NCBI GenBank assembly: GCA_027922465.2
Contig: BQMF02000222.1
Coordinates: 124,001 to 188,000 of the forward strand
Source of the DNA: Turritopsis dohrnii
Taxonomy: Eukaryota > Cnidaria > Hydrozoa > Anthoathecata > Oceaniidae
DNA length: 64,000 nt
Direction: 5' to 3'
The notes under the pieces are model-generated. The model saw only the letters and a program-made list of their open reading frames with translations, was not told where the DNA came from and did no database searches. The translations under genes and the position numbers were made by a program. Of this stretch, positions 37,101 to 49,100 are shown piece by piece; the first letter of the stretch is position 1; the number at the start of each line of letters is the position of its first letter.

Positions 37101-40100
37101 AAGAGTATTTCAAATATGTTCAGGATACCTTAGGGTTAGAAGACGCATCGAATTATGAAGATTCTTTATCAATGTTTAATCGTTTGAAAGAGGCATCTTG
37201 TAACGGAATATGAAACATTTCTTTTAATGTAGAAGAAAAATGCAGCCAAAGGCTAATCTAGTGTTAGGTAAAAAAATATCTGATGTTTCTTTCTACTATA
37301 GATGTTCCATGTTATTTATTTTCAACTTACTGTGTTACACGATTTCTGCGTAAACGTCGAGATTAACCTCTTTCTTTTTTCGAAAGCATAAATATAGTCA
37401 AGTAAAAATATAGTCAAGTAAAAATATAGTCAAGTAAAAATATAGTCAAGTAAAAATATAGTCAAGTAAAAATACAAACATCTACAATGAAACCTAAGAG
37501 AGTAACCAAAAATCCTGATGGCAGTCGCTTTTAAATGACCAATCTCAGAAAGTGTTTTTCTAACATTTTTAGACCACCAAACCTCTCAGTAAAAATCCTT
37601 ATAAAAGCGTTTAAAAGAATGCATGATCTTGGATCAATTGCTCACTAAGTCCAATTAATTTATCAGGATTTTGACCATAAAATAAATAAACGCAAAACTT
37701 TTGCGTTTATTTATTTATATTGTTTCTGGCTAACTGACAATGAAGTTTGACCATAAAGTTTTCATGGTCTGAAAGTGTTTTCATAAACTATATATTTGGA
37801 GTTTCACTGTAATATAAAACTCAAACAATGTGTAACAGAAGTTATTAACAGAAGACTAATGAAAAGTGAAAACAAACAAACAAACTTTTCAAACCAATTA
37901 ACTAATCAACTAACGATTGAAGAAATAAAACAAAACTAGCTCTTAACAGTTCAACTTCATGGTACACTTTCATGGCATATACTCTTTTTTCACAAAATAA
38001 ACAAAAACACAAAATGTAAAAAATGTAAATAGATAGACACTGGATAAAAAACTAGTTCTTAACATTTTCCAAAGCCAGCACTCTCCAATAAAGATGTAAC
38101 AAGTAACTCTGAAAGCTCTTTTTCATCTTTCACTTGTCGAGGTAGATAAATAGCCAATGAGCAAGTGGAAGCGTATGGTAGTCGTTTCATACCATCCTCA
38201 AAATCATAAAAGCAAATTTTTATTGGTTCTGGAAATCCAAGCGCTGGTACCTGATCTGCACCAGTAATAAAAGTGAGCAGGTCCTTGCAAGTGATATTGG
38301 GCAACTGTCCTTCAAAAATGTCTAGCAAAATCATAAGTAGTAGTGTACGTTATTTTCTAAAAATCTTCTGTTGGTTCCATCTTCTGAATAGTTCACCTGA
38401 CAAATGGATTTGAAATATGTAAATGTTAATAGGTTATTTGATTTACCAAGAATAATTTTAAATAGCTCAGTATGTGTTTTAGTCATATCACCTAACTTTC
38501 CAATTTCATTCATCCCATCAAAAAATTGCTGAATTTCAGCATAAACCTTATAGACAAATTCTTGTTTGAGTATGACCTTCAAAACAACATCTTTATCTTG
38601 GAAGTTAGCAGTGTATATTCCAGGGTAACCACTATCAGCTATAGAGTCACCATAATTTTCCTTGAATTTTTCAAAATGTTCATTTGACTTGCAATCATAA
38701 AGTGCAGACAAAAGAACTTGAAACTGTGGTTCTGCAACTGAAATAATACTTTGAACATCAAAGGGTGCATCAGTCAATAAAGCAAACAGGTCAACACTCA
38801 ATTTACCAAGGCCAGGTCCACCCTCCAAAATGCTCCAAGCAGTGATCCTGCCAGCAAGTTCATAATCACTACTTTGAAGGGCGGCTGTATTATGCGAAAA
38901 CCAACAAGATGTAAATAACTGACTTTCACTGATTTCTCTCATGAGCAGCCTAAAATATTCTCTGCATGGTCCACCTTGATCTAAAGCTTCTTCACCACAG
39001 AAGTGGATGTTCAAAGGTTTAAAGTACGAAAACGAATCTCTCTTCATTGCCCGTAAACTTGATTTATACAAGGCCTGTCGGTTTATAATGACATTCAATG
39101 GCTCTTCATGCTCAAGCAGATTTTCGTTTATAAAACGCTGTAGTAAAATAGTGGGGTTTTCATTTTGCTGATGATTGAGTTCCTTTAAGCTTTTTTCGAT
39201 AGCTTGGTTTAAATCATCATCTGCATCAATGATCTCATTATTGTACAATGACAAATATGTGTCATATGAATTTTGTGTACCACCTGCAACAAAAACATGG
39301 AGAAATTCTTCAAGCATATAACAAAGAATATTTTTAAAAGAGCATTAGGAAAAAAATTGTTATATAAATACTTGATGTTGATGGTATTTCTGGATTACAA
39401 ATACTTGAGAAAAGTTCTGTATCTGACCAGTTGGTGATATCATCATATTGAAATAAATCATTATCTTCAAGTTTTGGCAATTTAGCAATTGGTTCAGGAG
39501 AACTAGAACCAGTAAACATTTCCAATGTTTTGATATCAGACTTTCTACACAAATATAAAACTATGCGTTTATAGTCTTTTCCAATTTCCTCTCGATATTT
39601 GTGAAGTACGAAAGTTTCATTTGAACCAGGCATAGTATTAGCTTCAACACCACTTTCATATAAAAGACAGTATTCATCATTGTCATCGTATAAATCTGGG
39701 TGATACTGCCTCCATTTATTTTCAGCGTTTATCAGTATCGCTGCTCTTGTGTCTGTATTGAGGACTTTCAAGGCAATGCCCTTTCCTCTTCTAACTTTCA
39801 ACTGACCATCCTGCTCTTCCATTCCATCAAACCAATATTAATTGAAACATCCTCTTGCTTAACAGTGTTCTTAGCAACTTTTCCTTTTTTCTTCACTCTT
39901 TCAGTCCACTGGTGCCCCTTTTCCTTCCTGAACGTTTCAAAAGACTTGACAGAGGAAGTAGCACGATGAGAACTTTCACATTTCTGCAAATCTACAAACA
40001 AAAAATAAAATACTGATGAATGCTGCTTCAACGAATAAAAAATATCAACTCTTCTATTTTAAATGTTCTTCTAACTAACCTTTTCCACATTTGAAGCAAA

Positions 40101-43100
40101 AGTTAGCTCCTTCATCAGGAGAATTACATCCACATTGCATACAAAACATGTCCAGAAATCTTAACCAGTGCACGTGTTATCGCAATTGAAGTTACCATTA
40201 TGTTGCAATGATGAGGTGTTATTTTGATTAAAAAGGTCGTGATTCGGTGCGCGGTTTTTTTAGCCGTGAGGTTTTCTTTTAAGCCGCGAAGTTTTGCTTC
40301 TTGCCGTGAAGTTTTGCTTCTTGCCGTGAAGTTTTGTTTTTTGCCGCAAGGTTTTCTTTCTTGCCGTGACACTTGTGGGCCACCGTACACTATTATATTA
40401 TTCTACAATAAAAAATAATATTGATTAACAAAAAAAAAAAGAATCAAAATTTGCGAAATCAATCATCTTACTAATTGTCTGAAGTTAATAAAAGTTTTTC
40501 TTTAAAGGATTGCTTTTGAATGATTGATTCATATATTCTTCACTTTTGTTTGGACAAATACACCATGTCACGCCAATATTTATCTCAGTGACGTCATGCA
40601 TAACTTAAAAACTAAAAAGTTTATTGTTTATGATTTATAGACAGTGAAGCAGCGAGTCAGAAGCCACCATCAAGAAAACCGAGGCGACATACAACCGGTG
40701 GTACAAAACAAACTGTTGAAGATATTCGCCGAGCGAAAGAATTGAATAAAGATATGGCCGGAGAGACTATTGTGAACGAAATTGGTCAGGAAATCGATCC
40801 TAATAGCACTCTAGGAAGGAAACAATTAATTGCCATGTTGAAGCAGAGGTATGGTCCAGAAATGGAAACGTTTCGAAACTCCGAGGATATCAATGGAAAG
40901 GTTCGGCTTATTTAGTTTGCTTTATTTAACAAATTAACGTTAGAGATGTATGCGTAACTAAGAGATGTACTAAAAATAGATAATAAGCACTCCAGCCTTA
41001 TGAAAACTATGTTGACATGGTAACAAACTAATATAACAACGGAAGTAATAGAGCTGTGTTAAGGGTTACAATTACAAAAGACATATTTCACGAAGTTTTC
41101 TTTGTACTTCATCAATACTCTGTGTAAAATAAAATTGTAAACGACGGTTGCACCGTTCTTCTACAACCTTTTTTACGAGGTTTGATGGAGAGTTAATCAC
41201 TTCCAGTTGTCAGGAGATCATACTAAGCATTCTTTTGAAGAAGAAAAAAGTTCAAACAAGGCTATTCAAGAGGTACAACTGATGCAACTCTCATCATATC
41301 CTTAGTTAACAATGAATTTCAATATTTCAGATCTTTCATGAATTTGTTTATATTTTCGTGAAAGAAATACCACACCATACCGGCAATTTGTTTATATTCA
41401 ACAATCATAAGGTTTAAGCAACAATACTACAAATATGTAACTTCCTCCTCCTTCGGAAACCATAATTTGAATGATAACATACAGTTTATGTGACAGGATT
41501 CAAACATTAAACTTTACGGTGTAAACCTTGTGAAATGTGTCTGGGTTAGTGAGGGTAAGGTTCGGGCTTAGCCTCATTTGTTCAAATACTTTTATAAGTG
41601 TTTTGACCATAATTATGTAGTGTTTAAATCCTGTCACAGACTCACAAGAACAGTTCATTTAATCGTTTTTTATTCAACTCAACTAAAAACTACAACATTT
41701 TCCACATGATAACGACGTACAATTACAGTTTTGATTGGTTATTATGAAGGTCTAAATGAAAAAAGACACCATTGACGAATGTTACGCATGCGTTTACTTT
41801 TCAGTTTTAATTAGTTTAGACTCAAGTATCAGTAACATTGTTTCGTGGGTTCATTAAAATATCATTACTATGAAAGGATACGATTGTTGCATCCAAAACC
41901 ATAAACTTCTCTTTGACGTAGTTCATATCACGTTGTGTTTTTACTGAGATGGAAGTGTTTTTAGAAAGAGCCATAAAGTTTGAGGTAATGTCAAGAGATG
42001 TAAACGTTGCCGAAGTGTTTATCTTTGAGATCTCCTAAAAAAACGACTGTGTAATGATTGGTGGATAAGAAGTGTTTGTGATATACATAGTTCGAAGTGT
42101 TCAAACATTCGAATAATGTTTTCCAGCAAAGTAAACAAGCACACATCAATTACAAGATAGAAGTATAATTGTAGATGTTTAATCGTCACGTGGTTCTAGT
42201 TGCAATAAATCATTGGTCGATTTTTATCTCCGTTCATGTTGTTGACAGTTTCTAACAAAACATCATGAGATTGAGTTTTTGAAATCAAACACCATTTAAT
42301 GCGATAACATACCCATCATAACATTAGGTGGCCGTAAATACATTTTCCTGACGATGTCGTGTGACCTTCAAATCTTGTTAGCTATCAACTGCTCTGTTCT
42401 CATGTTCTATATCGCTTTTAGATCTGAAAACAATCAACATTAATCAGCAGGCTAGTAATTAGGATTAAATGTTGCTACATATACCTTACCTTTTTTGATC
42501 ATTTTCATACAATCCTTATCTGTCTCATTTGTGACGTAGCAGATATAGTGATCTGGTGTATTTCGTTATAACTTTTTCATTCGAGTTTGGATGAAGGCTT
42601 AAGTAACTAGGTCTAGTCTTTTAGAGGATCAGTTTTCTACTGGTAAGTTAGAATGTGAAGTTTGCAAAGTACATTTACGAAGAATGTGAAGTTTACGACG
42701 TGTTTTTACAATGCTGAAAAGCTACCTGTGAAATTCAGCTTGATAATCAACAGGATTCATACACTTATTTCTGAGAGGGACATGAAATTCGAAATAGCTT
42801 GTAAGTAGGTAGGTTTGATATTTGATGTTACCTGCTGCTATGAGATGGTGGAAGTTTCGGATTCACAGTCGAGTTGTTGAGAATAGTCGAGTTATGGAGA
42901 ATAGTCGAGTTGTTGAGAATAGTCGAGTTGTTGAGAATAGTCGAGTTGTTGAGAATAGTCGAGTTGTCGAGAATAGTCGGGTTGTCGAGAATAGTCGAAT
43001 TGTTGAGAATAGTCGAGTTGTTGAAAATAGGCGTTCTACGAAACTTATCGGACCACTCATCTGACAATTAATTGACAGCTCTGAAAACGTGAGAAAGTAA

Positions 43101-46100
43101 ACAAATTATGAAGGAAAGTTTGTGGTAACAAAGTTAATTGCTGTGTTCACATAAATGCGCGGCAAATAAATACGAGAATCTTTAGAAAAAAACATAGAAC
43201 GAAACCATGAGAGGTTCTTCAATACTTTTGATTGGAAACTTTACTCAAAGTAAAGATGTGTTTACACCGCAACTTCAAAAACTTGTTTATATTATGATAA
43301 CAACCACAGTTGACTTTGAGCATCGTCTGAACATGGCGAAGAAGGAAAGATGAGCTGAATAGGAAAACATTTCTGACACCATCTCAAAAGAAATAAATAC
43401 CCTTAAAATAACAGGTCGGAATTCGAGAAGTCTAGAAACTAAATTGTACGTGCTAATGAGAATGGAGTAATGACAGTTTTTCTGTTTTCTTTCGTCAGTT
43501 TTCTTGTGTACATAAGCACATAAGAAGATATTACTATCGAGGTTTTATTTACTTTCAGACATTAGAAAATGTTGGACAGTTGGTTAAACGCATTTCTCAG
43601 TTAACATTAAACAAATCATTTATTTTAATGAATTTTCTTCAGAGTTTATCGCGTACTAAAATGGCAATTAATTGCCGGAAAATACACATCCTGAACATCT
43701 GTTTCTAGTAATTTCACGAACTAATGTACTAACTCTGAAATTGTTTACATATTGAACTCTCGTCATCACCGTGTGGAATGATACTAAATATAAAACTTGT
43801 AAATCTTCTTCTGATTGTTTTTCCATTAGTTTTTATTTTATCGCTATAACTACATTTCATTTACCCAAAGAAATATTTTACTTAACTAACTTTTAACTAA
43901 AGTAACATTTTTAGGAGAAAGTTAGACGAGATCGACAACGCGAAAGAGACAGGAGACACCAACAAAGAATGTTAGAGCAAGAAAGCGGACAGAGCGCGCC
44001 ACATCACACTCAACAGAACGGAGTTTACCATTCTCCAGCTTTGAATAACAGCCGCACGAATAGTTACAGACCAGTTTTGAACTCCCACGGTGGAAGTGAC
44101 GACTCAGAAGATATGAATCTAGAGTCACCACCACAAGTAAAGCGAAATGCTCATATGAACAATCCTAATTATGATGGAAGACATAGAAGGGATCGTGATG
44201 AGGGATCACATAAATCTACGCTACAGCAGTCCAAAGGTAAGATTAACAAAAGAATGACGTCACGATTTAACAATGGCAATCTAGTTGACGTGCTTCTAGG
44301 CCTGTCGTGGTATGTCGTCGTTAACTACCCCAAAACACATAACGATCTGCATGGACAATAGAATCAAATCTGAATGATACAAGTACGAAATAGGATAGCT
44401 TTGCACTAAGCCTTTCTTACGCGAGATCTCAATACTTCATCAGAAATTACCATTAAATTATCAAATCAAACCTTCTTTATGAAAATTTGAACGTTATAAG
44501 AATTCAAATTTATTTTACCGCCAATTGATGGTTTTTTGATAAACTTTTAAACTGTGTCATGTGACTATGGTTAGGGTTCAGCTGTTCAAGATTGACGGTT
44601 TGCGCGAATTATCTCTTCTAAATTATCATAATCTCATAATCTTAAATGTATACATCTATCAAATTCTAAAAAGTTTAACATCAAGTAAGAGCAAAATATC
44701 AAATCACGCATATCATGAAATGTAATATCGCTCCAGTAGCTGTTTCTTCGAAAGGTCGAACAGCTTCGAAACAGCATGCGGAGACGATCGCGCTCAAAGC
44801 TTTATTTGGAATCCACTGTTTATACTGGTCCAAGTATGTTAATCTTATATAAATTCAACTTTCTCCTTTTTAAATCCTAAAACGTCAACTGTCGAAATAA
44901 GCAAAAATAAAGCGTTGTTTTTAAAACATTTTATACGCCCATCTTTTAACAAAGCTGTAGCAGCGCTGATAAGAATACCAACTTTTTATTCTAGAGGTGA
45001 TTTTCTTACAATATCGTGATGAAGTAAAGCGTATAAACCTTCCCTCATCAATAAGTTCACTGGATACTTTAAAGGCTTTGTTCGTCAACGCTTATTCAGG
45101 CAAGATTGCCATGCCAGATTTTGAAGATGGCTTCAAATCTCTATACATTAAAGATATGGAAACAGGAGTCTACTATCAGTTGGAGGATGTAAGGTAAACC
45201 TTTAAAGAGAATTATTGGAATGAAGTGGAATTCATGCAGGTCACAACTTCAAACTAAAACTTGGTTTGCAATAGGCAACATTTGATCGTACAGCAGTTTC
45301 ATAATACATTCGAAACATAATGTTCTGTAGGTTTTCTATGGAACATTCGAAACATAATGTTCTGTAGGCTTTCTATGGAACATTCGAAACATAATGTTCT
45401 GTAGGTTTTCTATGGAACATTCGAAACATAATGTTCTGTAGGTTTTCTATGGAACATTCGAAACATAATGTTCTGTAGGTTTTCTATGGAACATTCGAAA
45501 CATAATGTTCTGTAGGTTTTCTATGGAACATTCGAAACATAATGTTCTGTAGGCTTTCTATGGAACATTCGAAACATAATGTTCTGTAGGTTTTCTATGG
45601 AACATTCGAAACATAATGTTCTGTAGGCTTTCTATGGAACATTCGAAACATAATGTTCTGTAGGTTTTCTATGGAACATTCGAAACATTAAGACGAGCAC
45701 TTAAAAAGTATTAATTCGCTTATTTGTAGTGAAGTAGTAAATCGCTCCTTCCTCAAAATTCAAGAGCTGGATAACCAATCCGATTCGTATTCGGAATATG
45801 CATTCAGAACACAGACACTACCAAATCATCATGGAAGACATCGCGACTACGCAGAATCACTTCAAGATTTCCAGCTTTCATCGAACCGAAATAGAAGGCG
45901 AGATTCAGAAACTTCTCAGAGGTCTGAAAATATTCTAAGTAAACCATTTTACCACAAGAGCGAGGTGAACGATCCTTACATTTACATCGAAAACTCCCAC
46001 ACGTCCGTCCGACAAACAAGTGAACGTCCGCCAGTATCACCTGACAAAAAAACGCACGACCAGTAAGTTGCCCTCTTATTATAAAAATATATGCAAGACT

Positions 46101-49100
46101 GTGGAAACTGGAAACTCATGAAAACGGACCAGTTTAGGTAATGATTGAATACATATTTGAAATTACAAATTACATTTTAGGGCTACTACTGTACAAGACC
46201 AATTGGAAGACCTTAGTGAATTGCTTCGCACAGCTTTAAATGAAGAGGACAAGTACCATTCTTCTGTTTTGAATGAAGCTGTTGACATCAAAAACCCAGG
46301 AAAAATAAACCAAAGTCTCATTGATAACCTTCAAAATAAAACTGAATCTTCTGCAAGGAAGGTAAGTTCTTCTATTAGTGCGTATCAATACACACAAGTC
46401 CATGTCAACAACATTCGTCTTCACACAAAACGATATTATTTAGAAATTGTTGCCAAAACATTATCAAGCTACTGCTATCGTCATGGCTCAACAAGAGAGT
46501 GACAAGAAGACCTCGCATGACAAGAAGACCTCGAACGAAAATCTTTCAAACCAGAAGGTCAAGAGCTCGGTAAAGCTTAGAGTGAATTCTCTTCCAAATA
46601 ACGAGACTGCTGATGTAAATAAGACTGAAGATATTCGAGTTAGAACAAAATCCGAGAACCCTGTTCCTGAGATAAATAACACTCATGTTGAAGAAGGATA
46701 TATTTCTCCAGCAAATCGCCAAAAATACAAGGAAGAACATGTGGAATTGAATCCTGCAACAAAAACTGTTCAAAGGGAAACAATGCATTTGCCGTTAAAA
46801 GCACAAACATCAGACAAATTACATCCCACAAAAGTATCTCCGAAAATTGAAACAGAAGAAGACACTTTCTCTACTCAACTTGCTGATGAGTTACTAAGCC
46901 AATTAATGGATTTGGAAGAAGAGGTGAAAGCTCAATCATCCAGCTTAAATTCAAGTCGATCGGTTAGCAGACATAACTCAACTACAAGTTCTTGTAGTAG
47001 ATCCAGTTTGACAAATCATAAAAACACAGGCCAACCCACCAGTGAAAAAGGTAGTGTATTATCATATTGATCAGGATTGAGTTCGTAATAACGCTGCTGT
47101 CATCAATTTCATTAAATCCCATTTGAAACCTTTATCAAATTACAAGTATTTTGATTAACTTTAACTTTAGTCTGGCATGAGACAAAAGCATGTTTATCTT
47201 TTGAAGTTTACTTTTTTTATTAATCGTGTATTGTTCTTTTGAACACCATACTGTAAGCAAATAGACTTTGAGCAAATTTATTTAAAATGTTGATATTACA
47301 AGAAGACTAAACGTTTTTTTGCTGCTGTTGTTTTGATTGAAAAGAACAAAAATTAAAAATATGGTCTTCAATCCACGTAGGTTACCAGCTGTTTGTTTGT
47401 TTACTACAGGAGAAAAGTGGTTAAGAGTTCAAGATCGTTATCAAAAAAGCATAATAAACATCACAGCGAACAGAATAGCGAAAGAACTAAAGATCAGACA
47501 TTTTTTGTAGTTCTTTTTAAATTGTTTTTCGTTTTCTTTTTTTAGAGAACAGATCTCGCGGTTTGTCTGTACCAGTTTCGTTTAATCCTGACCAAACTTA
47601 TTCACCACAAGGACCTAAACCCCGTACCATGACGGTGGATCAACTTCCTGTATACGCAACTGTAAATAAAACAAACTCTCCCAAAAAATCAACATTTCAC
47701 GCGTCCACAGATAGCAGTGACGGTGAAGTCTTTGTAAGCACACCAACTCAAAGCTCGCCAACTCGACAGAAAACACGCGAAATGTGTGAAAAACCATCTC
47801 TGACAACGCCAGACTTCGTAGAACTGGAGGATACGGCAAGAGATGTGAAAATGCAAGTTCAAAAGCTGAAGAAGGATCTTGCAGATCTACGCAAAAGTCA
47901 TGTTGATAATACACGAAGTTTTAAAGCTGACATTCAGAAAAAACTGTTGGAATTTCGTAAAAAGGCTGGAAGAGTTGATGAGTACTTACAACAAAGGCTT
48001 GATATCAATAACAATTTTATATTTGGTAAGTTTCTTTATACTCGCCCCGTTTAAAAGAAGGGGAAATCAAATTGGTTAAATTCAAGCCTTCGGTTAAACA
48101 ACTCATGAAATTTTTACGTAATAGAATAAATTTGATCCTGGATTTATTTGAAAATTCAACTACATAAATTCACATTTAGCAAATGAACATCCAGTAAGGG
48201 AGAGAAGACATCGTATAACAGGAGATCAAATGGAATACGAAACAAAAATGGCGGAGACCAAGTCGAAATTACAGTAAGAACTCATTTAACGCATTCATTA
48301 TAAAGGGACGATTCATTCCATATTATCATCCAGCATAAATCAATATTTTAGAGCATTAGAAGGCAACATGGAAATGTTTCGCATTGATGTGGTCAATAAA
48401 AAACGAGTGGAAAATCCTTCTGAACTGGACCAAATGCATGAAGAACTTACGAAGTTAACGAAAATGGTTGCCGAAATCAAAAGTAAGACAAAATTACCAC
48501 AATTATATACTTCAATAGGAAATAAAATTCTCAAGATCTTACAAAACCTCTCCTAGATTTTACAATCTGAACTGAAGTTGATTTTTGTTTCGATTTTTTA
48601 ATTTACTGCGCGAAGTGACCAATGAGATCTAAGAGACATTTAATAATAAAAAGTGTTCAATTACCAGGATTAACCTCGAAATGTTTAGATCGCTACCATG
48701 GCTTACATGACATGCTTAAAGTTGTCATCACGTCAGAAATGGAAGTCATTGAGAAAGAAAAACTGTGAGTACAGTTGAATAAGGGAGATCAGTTTCTAAA
48801 CTATACTACTATCCCACCTTGTGATAACTTGACGGAAGTTCTCACAAATAATTTGAATTTTAAAAAAAACTTATCACCAAGTAAGCAGAAATTATGAAAA
48901 TGAGTTTATGTCTGGAAAATCTATAACCACAAAAATAAATCACAAAATGCTTCAGTTGTAGCCACAAATACTTCCCCCGCGTTAAATTCAGTTTGGAATG
49001 TAGTGCTCATCCCTAACCCTCTGATATCAAAGAAGCGAATAAGAAGTGGGACTGGAACGGGGTTGATCAAATTAATTATGTAAGAAATCTGATACAGTAG

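Larger units (their letters stand above)
35541..40386. mobile_element. Complete 4846-bp DNA transposon with IS3-like integrase and HECT ligase
   Basis: Terminal inverted repeats start ACGGTGGCCCACAAGTGTCA at both ends and extend 110-140 bp, made of repeating blocks (CACGGCAAGAAGCAAAACTT and variants). The immediate flanks, 35533-35540 and 40387-40394, are both ACACTATT, a perfect 8-bp target duplication, so the ends are exact. Inside are a plus-strand transposase gene (36029-37213) and a minus-strand spliced HECT E3 ligase gene (38059-40149), convergently arranged. The transposase fold (IS3-like HTH plus rve/DDE core) suggests the eukaryotic IS3-like group (called IS3EU in repeat catalogues); that assignment is inference. 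It sits in the first intron of the p140Cap/SKT homologue. Confidence 0.92.

Noticed and set aside
36029..37213. Two separate transposase genes
   Set aside because: The pieces on either side of the TAG are in the same frame with only 15 bases between open frames and form one continuous domain order, so a nonsense mutation is simpler.
42822..43071. Overlapping open frames on both strands encoding repeated hexapeptides
   Set aside because: They are produced by an 18-bp minisatellite whose length is a multiple of three.
45305..45689. CRISPR-like array
   Set aside because: Repeats are contiguous 37-bp units without unique spacers, in a eukaryotic intron; this is a minisatellite. The same holds for the arrays at 3552, 22152 and 42867.
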